Shown here one piece after another: positions 1 to 11,114 of a stretch of 64,000 bases of DNA. The notes under the pieces are model-generated. The model saw only the letters and a list, made by a program, of their open reading frames with translations. It did no database searches and was not told the origin of the DNA. A program made the position numbers and the translations under genes. Position 1 is the stretch's first letter; every line of letters begins with the position of its first letter. Source of the stretch: Ailanthus altissimus (lineage: Eukaryota; Streptophyta; Magnoliopsida; Sapindales; Simaroubaceae); contig OX327684.1 in the NCBI GenBank assembly GCA_946807835.1, positions 10,248,001-10,312,000 of the forward strand, read 5' to 3'.

Positions 1-1682
1 TCATAACTTTTCGGAGTTAGTGACACACCCCCAAGACCTGCCCATGTGCACGGGATATACCAGCCGAGTCTAATACAATCACCATCACTATAATCTGAGG
101 GTACCAATGGCCTTTAAAATAAATGCATAAATTTTAAAACTGTTTCTTAAACCAAATATGTAAATGCATATCTATGGATACATATCAAGATCATAATCAT
201 ATTTATGCATTGAAAACTCATAAAACATACATTTTCATTATGCGAAAACATAATAAACGAAAGATAACAGAAAAAGGCAGATTTTCACTCACAACCGCTC
301 CGCGCTCAATTTCGCTCCCGATTTTTGCTCCTGTTACCGCTCTCGGTTATCTTCACCTATGCGCCATAAATGACATTTAGAACCAAATCGAATGCTAGAA
401 TCTCATTTAACTACTAAACGCTCTAATCGGTACACAAAACCCGGATGGATACTACTTTCTAATTTTTATTTACGGAGCCATTTAATTTAATCTAACTCAC
501 CATCCGGCGCCCTAAAAATTATTGAACACCTTATAACTTGGTTGGACATAATTGCCCTTCACCTTTCCAAAATGGACAATTATGTCCCATTTTCTTCATT
601 TTTGGTTTTTCCATCAACCATATACATTCAATTTATAATATGCACCATTTACACACAATAATTCAATCAAAACACCACTCAATCTGTAACTTTACTAAAG
701 TGGCAGAATTTCACCATAGGTTCCAACACATTCCTTTTCTCAATTTTTTGTTCCAATTATAACAAAATCAAGCCAATTTCATTCTAAAGCCCTAATTACA
801 ACCAATTGAAATCTCTACATCAAAATTACCAAAAATCTTATTTCTTACCTTGCCAATTTCTTCAAATTGATGACTCATTCAAGCTCCACACTAGAATTCA
901 ACTCAATCTAAGCCAAGAATACACACAAGAATATCAATTGAAGCATTCTTGAAAGCTCACTTATCAAACTCACAAAACAATACTTTTCTTACCTCTTTTT
1001 CTTGAATTTTCACTAATGGAGGCTTCAATTGAGCTTAGGGATTCATATGTAACCTTATTTTAGCTTGATTACACATGAAACATCATGAAAAAAAATTAAA
1101 ATTTTACTGTAGCAGCACATTCAACCTTTGCACAAATTTGCTTTCTTTTTGCTCTAAGTGTTGGGTTTTGATCTCTTGAAAACTCTACACACTTCCAACA
1201 TATATATAGTGCTCCCTTAATTGATCATTTTTCCCTTCAACTTACTCAAAACTTCTAATTTGCTATTAGTTCAAATGGAAGGATTTAATTGGTTCCTTTG
1301 CAACTATCTAGTTAGAATAGTCAAAGAAACTAACTAGAATTCCCAACTTGGCAATCCATGAGATTGCTTCTAATTGGTCCATTCCTTAATATATGGATTG
1401 TATTTCTCAATAAAGGCTTGTTCCATACATAACCCTTAAATAAAAATTCATATAGTAAATTAGAATTTCCTTTTCCAAGCCAATAGAGAAAAATTCTAAA
1501 AATATTTTAGGGTCGTCCGACTCTCCGACCGCGTGTGAAATCACCAAATTGGGTCTAATATCTCTCACGTGCACCATAACAAAAATGTCTAATAGGGTTA
1601 AAATCGAGTAACCCTACGGTGTCTTCATTACTCTATAATGAAATTTAGGCGCCAATACTACTAACAGGGATTGGATATTACA
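1..1682 (-). repeat. probable Ty3/gypsy LTR remnant, left-clipped
   Basis: No gene is visible. The stretch ends in GGATATTACA at 1682. Read on the - strand it therefore begins TGTAATATCC, the kind of start common to Tekay/Del-type gypsy LTRs. The last 180 bases are richer in GC than the rest. Sequence after 1682 changes character and leads into LINE-type reverse transcriptase. The left end lies outside the window, so the partner LTR and the target duplication cannot be tested. Short open frames here (174-380, 538-762) have no recognisable domain. The assignment is inference from the terminus only. Confidence 0.35.
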
Positions 1683-1734
1683 GCTTTCATTAATTACTTC
1701 TTAGATATCTTTCTCTTCTAACCTTGGGGCTTCA

Positions 1735-4580
1735 GAGATGGATTCAATTATTTCATGTGTGGAACTGCGATTATTTGAGCATAATTATCTTTGACTTGAT
1801 TCTCTACTTCGCATGAAAGAGATACATCAAGTTGTTTTTCAAATGTCCCATACTAAAGCCCCGGGGAAAGATGCTATATCTACCTTATTCTATCAGAAGT
1901 TTTGAAATATTATTGGTAAGGATATATGTGAAGTGTGTTTAAGGTTTCTTAATGATGATGTTGAACTTAAAGTGGTTAATGAGACCTTAATTACTTTTCT
2001 CCTGAAGGTTGAAGAGATGATACAACATGCATGGAATTAGATTGCAGAGAATCATGGATGAGGTGATTTCTAAGACATAAAGTGCTTTTATTCCTGAAAG
2101 GCTTATTACTAACAATGTTATTGTTGGCTTTGAAGTTCTTTATGCTCTTAAGAGGAATAAGTTTTCTACGAGGGTGTTATTGGCCTTTAAATTAGACATG
2201 TTTAAGGCATATGATATAATTGAGTGCCTTTTTTTAATGGCAATGATACGTAAGCTGGGCTTTTTGAACACTTGGTGCCAGAAGATTTATTGGTGTATTA
2301 TTTTGGTCTCCTATTCTATAATAGTTAATGGGACATCGCGGGGAATATCTATCTAACCAGAGGTCTTCGTCCAGGGAACCCTTTATCTCCTTACCTGTTT
2401 CTTGCTTGTGCAAAAGGTCTTTCGGCACTTTTATTAGCTACTAAACAAGATGGTTAATTAATGGGTTTTCGAGTTTGTAAGTTAAGGCCCACCATATCAC
2501 ATATTTTCTTTGCTGATGATAGTTTGATATTAACCAGGTTTCTTTAAGTGATTGCCAGGCTATTACAAGGATCCTTCAATCTTATGAGATGGCATCTGGA
2601 TAGATGATTAACCATCAAAAGTCTGCTGTTTATTTTGGTAAATGTGTATAAGATATTACTGTAGATGAATTAACTTAATGTTTGAAGGTTACACGGGTTC
2701 CTTCCTATAATAAATACTTGGCTTGCCAGGTGTCTCAAGGAAATAAGTAAAATATTTTTTGTAGCCATTAAGGAAAATGTGTGAGGCAAAATGAATGGGT
2801 AGAAAAAATATCTCTTCTCAATAGGCAATCATAAATTTCTTATCAAAATGGTGATCCAAGCAATTCCAGCCTATGTTATGAATCTTTTCCGACTCCCAAA
2901 GAGCCTTACCATGAAAATCTAGAGGCTTTGTGCTTGTTTCTTTTGGGTGGTGACGAGAGCCATTATAAGATGCACTGTGCTCACGGGATATGCTTTGTCA
3001 ACAGAAGAAGGATAAAGACCTGGGTTTTGGGAGTTAACTTCTTTAAATAAGGCAATGCTTACCAAACAAGAATGGAGATTATTAAAAGCCCTCAATTCAT
3101 TGTTGGCTAGAACTTTATAGGGCATTTACTACTTTAACTCTTCTTTTTATGAGTACAATATCGTCAAGTTGATTCATTTGTGTGGCAAAGTATTCTTTGA
3201 GGGAGGCAGTTGCTTCTTAAGGGGTTAAGGTGGAATGTTAGTAGTGGTAACTCAGTTTCAATCTATTATGACTAATGGCTTCCTTGGCCCTTTTCCTTCA
3301 AGCCATCTTTTCCTCATCCTTTATCGGAGCATACTTTAATTGATGATTTATTTCTTCCTTCGGGCTTCTGGAATCAATATCTATTACGTACTTCCATTTT
3401 AGCAAAAGAATGCAATCTAATTTTGAGCTTGTCGTGCTCTCCTTCTTGGCGTAACCTAGATAACTCAATTATGTGACACTTTGATAGACATGGCCGCTTC
3501 TCTATGAAAAGTGGTTATTGACTTTCTCATGCCTTTGATCAAGCTTCATGCAGTGATAATAGCTTAAGGTTGCATGTACGGTGGCAGTTTCTCTGGGTTA
3601 TAACTCTACCATCCAAGATTAAGTTGTTCTTATGAAAGTTTTTTATCCATGGTTTGCTATCCACTGTCTCTAATCTTAAGAGGCACCATGTTCCTCTTGA
3701 CGATATATGCCCACATTGTAGAGTTGGTGTTGAGAATTCCATGCATGTTGTATGGCTTTATGATGTTTTGGCTACTTTTAGACAATCTTGCTACTTCATG
3801 CATCATATACATGTCACACATATCACTTCTCCATTGATTTTTCTTATAATTTGTAGATTGAAATTATCTGTTAGGAATTTTGAGTTATTGGTGATTATCC
3901 TTTGGAGCCTTTGGTTTTGTAAAAATCTAGCTATCATGGAATAGAAGATTGTAAGTTATTTAGAGGTAATAAAATGGTCTAAAGGTTATCTTGAGAAATT
4001 TTGGTCTGCAAATTAACCCGTTAGTGTTAATATTGCTCCTATAAAGATCAAGTGGTATACTCACACTCTTGGTTTTATTAAAATGAATAATGATGTTGGC
4101 CTTGATGGTCGTTGCTCTAAAGCTGATCTTATGATCATTTTTAGAGATGCTTCAAAGTCTGTTCTCGCCTCTTTATCAATTTTAATTGCTGTCTAGCTTT
4201 CAATGGAGGTCTTAGAAGCAATAGTAATTTTAAGGGTTCTTCAAATAGCGAGTTGGTTGAGACTTTTATATATAAAAGTGTCTTCCAATGCCCAAGGTCT
4301 CATAAAAAAATCTCAATGACTCTTATCTTTTCAATATCCGAATTTGGTTTGCTACTCATGGATATCAAAGCCGTGGCATCCACTTTCTCCATTTTCTTTT
4401 TTGATTACTCTCATCGCACTTTTAATTGTGATGTGCATGCATTAGCTAAATATGATTTAAGCCTTGATTTTAAAACTATTTACTTTGGCAAGGTGACTTA
4501 TAAGATGGTTTCCCTTGTATTGGAGGATTCTTCCTTCCTTTAAGTTAATGTTATGATATATCTTTTTTCAAAAAATAAAA
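1735..4580 (+). pseudogene. degenerate, 5'-truncated L1-type LINE (ORF2 relic)
   Basis: This is a relic of a plant LINE ORF2, read across several frames with many stops. In order: the RT N-terminal motif TKAPGKDA (about 1850-1880); the palm motif FKLDMFKAYD near 2185; GLRPGNPLSPYLFLACAKG near 2365-2430; the catalytic FADDS near 2510; an IQAIPAYVMNLFRLPKS-like region near 2855; a zf-RVT-like segment (3580-3850) with CPHC and a following H; and an RNase-H-like C-terminal tail (4040-4540). The A-rich stretch at 4568-4585 fits a LINE 3' end. ORF1 and the endonuclease are absent, the usual result of incomplete target-primed reverse transcription. It cannot encode a working protein. Confidence 0.85.
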
Positions 4581-7327
4581 AATACATCTCATACTAATTT
4601 AAATGTTAGTGAACTTCTTTTAAATTTTGTGACGTGATATTATATCACATTCATGTGTTAATATTTTATTTCTCATTTGTTATTAAAAGTCAACAAGAGC
4701 TAAATATAAAAAAATTCAAGTACAATTAACTAAACCCTAAAAAATTATACTAATTAAATCAAGCAACTTTCACGGTTTTCTTCTAACTTGTAAGATTCTT
4801 TAAAACGAAAAAAAGGAGATAAAATTTGAATTTCAACCATATAAAAATATATAATTTGATTATATATTACTTATTAAATGTTTTTATTTTTTTATTTTAC
4901 TTATTATGTTAATTCAAGAAAAGGAAAGTCTCACGTGCTTTTGGTTAAAATTTCAAATAATGCCTAAACTCTTTTACCTTTTTGATGAGATCACAAGATC
5001 AATTGTTTTACATTATTATTGTTTTTTTAATTTATTAAAATGATATATTTCAAAAAAATTTTATTAAAATGATGATAAACATCAAAATCACTTGTTTATA
5101 AAGGCAAAGCTAATAAGATCCACGAGCCACGGTCTCAGGATCACACAAAAATTTATAAACAAGTATTTAAAAATAAAAGTTTTTAAATTGTGGCCCCTAC
5201 ATAATTTTTTTTTTTTTTAACAATATAAATTTTGGCCCATATGATATAATTTTTTCTCTTTGATATTTTGGCACCCACCACGCACCCATTAGTTTGGGGT
5301 TAACCTGAAAAGTAAAAATAGTATGATACAGACGTACATCATTTGTAGCAAATTATTGCAGAAAAATCACATTCATTATTTTCCTTCAACATAAAATATT
5401 GTTTTTAGTCTTTTTTTTAATTTTTCTCTCTATGACGTGGGTAGCTAAGCTAGGTGGCCCTCATTTTGTATAATAAATCTTGCGTGCTTCCAGCATGTTT
5501 TACACGTGTTGACGGGTGGCACCGTTTGTACAATTTTCCTTAACGTACTAACGTTGGCTTATTTTGATTCCGTCGCCTCTTCAAGCGCGTACAATAACGC
5601 TCCGCTTTTTGGAAACCTAATCGATTGACAAATTTGACACACAGATGTCATGTCATCTTACATTCCAAGTGTAAAGGATTTTGGAGTCTACTTAAGACAA
5701 TTCTATCTACAGTAGAATGGTTTGACATTATTTCTAAATAAGGGTGGTGGAATTCCGTAGCGGTTGAGCTGCGGTGGAGTAATTTGAATTGTATTAAAGT
5801 ATTTTTTTTAAGATGGGGCAAATTTAAATCTAATAATTTAAATTTAAATTAAAGTTAGATTAAGTTTAAAGATATTTTTTATTTATTAAAATTTGTTTTA
5901 AATATTTAATTTAAAAATAAAATAAAAAATTTTAATATGAAATTTTTTTATTTATTTATACAAATTAAAATTAGTTACATATTAAGTTAAATCGAAAGGT
6001 ATAAAATTTATTTATATTATATTATTAAAATTTTAAATTTTGTTTATATATTTTAATTTTTAATTCCTTTCTTTATTTATTTTAATTATATGTGATATTA
6101 GATTTTTTTTTTAAATTTGACTGAACTTATGTATTGAAAAAGAAAAAGAAGATGAAGAATAATAAATAAAAGAAATAAATAATTTTAATACTATTTTTAG
6201 TTTCTTAGTCATCACTCATCTATTAGACATTTTATGTTATTTTATCCCTTAAAGTATATGTAATAACATTTTATTAAATTAATAAAGTTTATTCATATAT
6301 ATAATTGAGCATATACTGATGAGCCCATATTTATAAAGTATGCGATCTATATATTAAGCATATAATGCTAATACAAATGATATAGATTACAAGTTCTTTA
6401 TAAATTAAATCATGTTCACAACCATTAATGAAAAAGAGAATTTTATTATGTAAGGTTGTAGTTTTTCTGCTTTTTATAGTGGATGATTTACTTTAATCAT
6501 CGAAGTAGAGACTTCGAGTAGAGAAACTAATGTATATGATACATTGAACAGGGCTACTGTGAATTTTGATTTGGTTAACTAAATATCGTAGATCTTAATT
6601 TACAAAAGCTTTAATAAGCTTGTTGATCTTAATCCTAAGCAGGTAATAAACTTACATTCATGCGTTGTATCTTTTGAGTTATCACGAAGTGAGATCTATA
6701 TAAACGGTCAAAACCTCGATAACTTGGAGATATAATTTCATGAGTCGTAAGAACATATATTTGTAAGATGAAATCTAATAATTAATGTCCATCTAAGATG
6801 TTTGCAGTACTTGATCATTAGAATTTGTGGCCACAGTTTATTCAATAAATTATTTATTGAATAATAATATTTATTTGTAAATTTATTTACAAATATAGAT
6901 ATATTAAAAATGATCATTAGAGTATTCAAAGACTTAAGGGCAAACAAGTAATTAAAGAGGAAAGACATTTTTTTAAGGCCTAACTTTAATTATGGACATC
7001 AATCAGAGAATCAATTAAGTGGTTATTATTAGTCTAAAGACTAAGTCCAATTTAATTAAAAAGAGTTTTAATTAAATAGAATTTTACTTTATAACATGGG
7101 TTACTAAAGTACAGCCCTTGACTTTTAATGAAATAGCTTGGGGTTAACTTAGAAGAATTGATGTATTATGAGATAATAAGGACTAGGTCTTTTAAGTTGG
7201 AGTTAGAAAGCCCATGGGTCTTACAGTCCCTCTACTAGCTCAAATCCTAATTAAACTCTAATTTTTTAATCATAATCAAATTCTAAATACCCAAAGGAAA
7301 TCCCAATACATATGGGAGGTATGTAAT

Positions 7328-7769
7328 AAGAAATGTGACCACAACCATACAGAAAAATTCTTTTACGTATTTTTACGTGGGAAGAGAATTTAGTTAATAT
7401 CATTCTCTCAGATTTGGGTATTAGTGATTTTAAAGATTAAGAAATATCCACGCGCCCACATGTTGTTGGTTTGGTAAATAAAAATTTTTTGTTTATAAAA
7501 ATAAACGCAGCGAAAGTCAGATCGTCTTGTTCATAATTATATGTATATGGATAGAAGATTACCTCAATTTCTTACTATAGCAGATCTTGAATTGATTGAC
7601 TGCAATCTTCTCTACTATCATAAGAAAGGTGACCACAACCATACATAAAAAAATTCTTTTACGTATTCTTACGTGGGAAAAGAATTTAGTTAATATTATT
7701 CTCTTAGATTTAGGCATTAGTGATTTTAGAGATTAAGAAAGATCCACATGCCCACACATGTTGAAGTTT
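7328..7769. repeat. direct duplication of a ~140-bp segment
   Basis: The segment at 7328-7467 (starting near GTGACCACAACCATAC) recurs at 7626-7769 with small differences. Both copies contain TTTTACGTAT, a TACGTGGGA core, GAATTTAGTTAATAT, and a run ending in CCACATG/ACATGTTG. The offset is about 300 bp and the unrelated spacer contains CGCAGCGAAAG. It could be a local duplication inside an old LTR or the ends of a small element. No target duplication was resolved. Confidence 0.75.
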
Positions 7770-8842
7770 GAAGATTAAAGATAATAGAGAAGATTGATGT
7801 TTATAATATTTTTTTTTGTATATTATGATTGTATGGGATGAAATGTCATTTTATAAAATTAAATCGGTACAAATAAAAAAGTATTTAAAAATAAAAAATG
7901 TATTGCTCATGAAATCTTTAACCTCGAACTCGAATTACATATATCAAGTACAAAAAATCTATCACACCATTCGAATATTGGGGGTGAGAATTGCGTAGCC
8001 CGCCCCATTGTAAGCGTAGTGCTACATTTATGTAGATAAAATATGAAATTTGTATTTTATTAATGCACTATTAATTATTAATAATTATTTATTAAATAAT
8101 TATTAATTATTTAATTTGTATTAATATAATATCATTGATAGGATCAATAATATTATATCATAAGGCTTCTGATATAAAATTAGAAGATCATCAAGATTTT
8201 ATACAAGAATTAGATAATACTATTATAACTCGCCTAAATCTACAACTCTTTCATAGAGAAATACAAATAAACTTTATAACGAAATTACTATCTTATTTAA
8301 GGTGATAAGACCTACCATCACATAGAATAGACAAAATAAATAGCCCCGTAATGGAAAAAAAAAATAGATTTAGTCCTACATACTTAGCGATATCAATTTT
8401 TTATCTTAATTAATACAACAAATAAAAGAATATAGTTTTATGTCTAAATAAAATAACACAATAAGATATATTTTAAAAAACTTATTACGGTAAATGAAAT
8501 GATAAATAATACTGGAATAAATGACAGTGTTATGTTGATTCTTAAAAATAAAAAAATGTTATGTTATTTAATATATTAATTGAGAGAAAAAAATTTGTAT
8601 CATAATTTGTTATTTGTAATATATTAACTGAAATATATTTAATGTGATTTATAAATAATATGAGTATCATAAACATATAAAACAATGACACAGTCGCTAT
8701 GGGAAGATCATAGGCTATTCCCTCACTCTATACAATTTTTTTTAATACTTTAAAATTATAGTTAATTTTTTTTTTAAGTTTGAAATCTTAACGTAATTAC
8801 TTTTTTATTCTTACGTCTTCTTTTAAATAATTAGTGTACTAT

Positions 8843-9078
8843 TCTTTTATAAAAAAATCTTCTAACACTTAAATTAATATTTATTTGAAAAAGAAAAGAC
8901 GTATGTAAAGGAAGTATTCACAAAAATAATAATAGTAATATTTTCTGCATTAAAAATATACCATTTTTTTTATAAAAAAAAAATACTCTACCACTTAAAT
9001 TAATGTTTATTTAAAAAAAATGTGTTATATATAGATTAAGTATTTATAAAGATAAGTACGATAGTAATAGTTTTTATA
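8843..9078. repeat. diverged tandem duplication, ~112-bp unit
   Basis: Two adjacent related units lie at about 8843-8946 and 8957-9078. Each runs TTTATAAAAAAA, then CTTCTAACACTTAAATTAAT or CTCTACCACTTAAATTAAT, then TTTATTTGAAAAA/TTTATTTAAAAAA, and ends near ATAGTAATA. The copies differ by many substitutions and small indels, so the duplication is not recent. No coding capacity. Confidence 0.6.
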
Positions 9079-9940
9079 TCAATATGAATGTGAATTTCTT
9101 ATTGTGAATAATAAATGTTTAATGAATAATGCTAAATAATTGTTCATATTTATAAGATATGAATTTATATCTTATTCAAAAAACGTATATGTAAATTTAA
9201 TTTAAATTTTAATTAAAAATAATATAAATTTAATTTAAAGTCTATTTTCACTTGAATGCTCTTAAATAGATAATGAACTGTAATTGATTGATATAAATTA
9301 TATTTAATTTAATATCTATAACTCTAATTAAAATTTAATTTATCCGATCCAATATAAAACATAAAAATGGTGCTCAAAATTATATCTCATGAATGTTACT
9401 AAAGTAAACTCAAATAAACAATTGCAACATAAAATAGATAAAAATATAAAAGAAAAAGACTAACTCTATGTAAAATATAAATCAACTTAGTAATTTTAAT
9501 GTTGATAAAAACATTTTTATACGAATTGCGAAAATTATAAATGTGTTAATTATTAGCATGAAAATATTATGAATCAATCTTATTTAAATATTTTCCACAA
9601 AATATATTTAAAAAAAATCTATATTGATTAGAATTTCGCTTAAATATGACGTTTGATTTTATATATAAATGTACTTTTTTAGTAATTTTTTTTGTAGAGT
9701 CAAATCTTATAATTGCAATTTTATTTGATTTAAGTAAATAGATATAAATAGGGTTGATAATGTCAAACTTCTATAGTGGTACTCATGTCGTATATGATAT
9801 TTATAAATCGTGATTTGTAATAAAGTTATTGAAAATTCATGTTCTAATGTTATAGGTCATGAATTTGTTAAGTAAGTGGCATTATAGTCATTTTCACATA
9901 AATCCAATTTTCACAAAATAGAAGAGTTTTCGAAATTCTT

Positions 9941-10310
9941 CCATTAAAAAGAAAAGTATATATACCAATAACATAAAAAAAAAAAAAGACTAGTGAAAAA
10001 GCTTGCTTTTCATATCTTACCTTTGACAGCAACCAAGATTCTCAAAAGATTTGTTCTATTGTTGACTTTCTTTCTTTACTTTTATTATTTAAGATTTTAT
10101 CAAAATATTCCTTACTTTTTTTAATAATAAAATATTTTTGATATAGATTATGAATTTCCACATTAATAGAAAAAGAAAGTAAGTCAACAATAGAACAAAT
10201 CTTTTGAGAATCTGGGTTGCTGTCCAAACGTAAGATATGAAAAGCAAGCTTTTTCACTATTCTTTTTTTTTCTTTTTATGTTATTGGTATATATACTTTC
10301 TTTTTAATGG
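9941..10310. mobile_element. foldback (MITE-like) hairpin, ~140-bp arms
   Basis: The left arm (9941-10080, starting CCATTAAAAAGAAA) is repeated as its reverse complement in the right arm (10168-10310, ending TTTTTAATGG). An AT-rich loop of about 90 bases separates them. The arms agree over nearly their full length; the visible differences are single bases or one-base indels (for example TTACCTTTGACAGC against TTACGTTTGGACAGC) and a variable A/T run. Such a structure is expected of a foldback MITE. When transcribed, near-perfect long hairpins of this size can also be processed to small RNAs. No target-site duplication was identified. The element ends about 800 bases upstream of the Rab start codon. 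Confidence 0.88.
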
Positions 10311-10904
10311 AAAATAGAATACAAATTTTTATTTTCATTTTATGAAAATTTCAAAATATTTGCTGAAAACTTTCTTTTATAAAGAAATTGCAAATTAATG
10401 ATTATTTAGAGAAGAAGGAAAGTTTTTTCCATTACAACAGAAGGACCAAATTAATGAAAAAGAGACAAATTATTAAATGCCAAAATAGTAGGTGGGTTTT
10501 GATTTGGACGTGAAAGCTGAAAGCGGCCCCCACACAAGCGCCTGCAGAGGCGCGTGGAGTGGAGCCATCAAAATCCACGAAAACCGTTCAAGTAAAGAAG
10601 ACATTTGTCCCATGCTTAAGCCTCTTATGTTCTCAAATGGAATAATAACATCTAAATCCTCAAAACTATTGCAATTTCTAAATTAACTTTAATTTGTCCA
10701 CTTATATCAAATAGGACCCTAACTAGTAACTAATAAGAAATAAGTCAATAAAATAAGTCTAATTACATACTTCGTTAAAACTTAATATGATGAGCGTAAT
10801 TTGATCATTTTATTAGGATTATAAATGGACAAGCTGTCCTTATTTGAAATGATAAGAAAAATTCAGGGACCTGAATGTTATTGACCAGTTCTAATTTTTT
10901 TTAT
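10311..10904. other. Rab upstream region with a GC-rich patch
   Basis: Non-coding upstream DNA of the Rab gene. Its AT background is broken at about 10500-10585 by a GC-rich patch containing the inverted repeat GCGCCT-GCAG-AGGCGC (10538-10553) followed by GTGG. An open frame across it (10492-10686) has no recognisable product and a non-ATG start. The palindrome may be a transcription-factor site or a remnant of a transposon end; the sequence alone does not decide. Confidence 0.5.
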
Positions 10905-11012
10905 GTTATATAATTTTCTTTAAAAAAAAAAATCACAAAAACATTACCCGCCAGCCCCACTTACTTGAGGAAATTTCTTCACTTTCTTTCATTCATTCTC
11001 TCTCTTTCTCTA
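10905..11012 (+). promoter_or_regulatory. candidate core promoter of the Rab gene
   Basis: A TATA-like GTTATATAATT lies at 10905-10915. A CT-rich tract (about 10976-11012, with TCTCTCTCTTTCTCT) follows, typical of the pyrimidine patches near plant transcription starts and in 5' leaders. The spacing to the start codon at 11115 leaves a leader of roughly 130-180 bases. The real start site is not known. Confidence 0.45.
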
Positions 11013-11114
11013 GTTCTAGTTTGTTCATACAACTTAAAGGTGACAGTGAACCACAAAGCTCCTTTTATTTTATTTTTTTTGCAAATTCTTTTTGGTTGTA
11101 TGTGTACAAGAAAG

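Larger units (their letters stand above)
4581..9940. other. AT-rich intergenic region, no gene recognised
   Basis: About 5.3 kb dominated by A/T runs. The few open frames of 60-80 codons (6738-6968, 7816-7998) are AT-driven and match no family. A patch at 5430-5660 is richer in GC and contains ACACGTG and GACGTGG, which resemble plant G-box/ACGT promoter cores, but no gene follows. A segment with CGCAGCGAAAG at 7507 resembles sequence often found at copia LTR edges, but no paired LTR or coding domain could be found. Two local duplications inside are listed separately. Confidence 0.6.

Noticed and set aside
5430..5660. GC-richer patch with ACACGTG and GACGTGG considered as a gene promoter
   Set aside because: No coding frame follows within several kb on either strand, so it is kept only as a remark within the intergenic region.
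10492..10686. 64-codon frame upstream of the Rab gene
   Set aside because: It uses a non-ATG start, has no recognisable motif, and its only notable content is the GC-rich palindrome.
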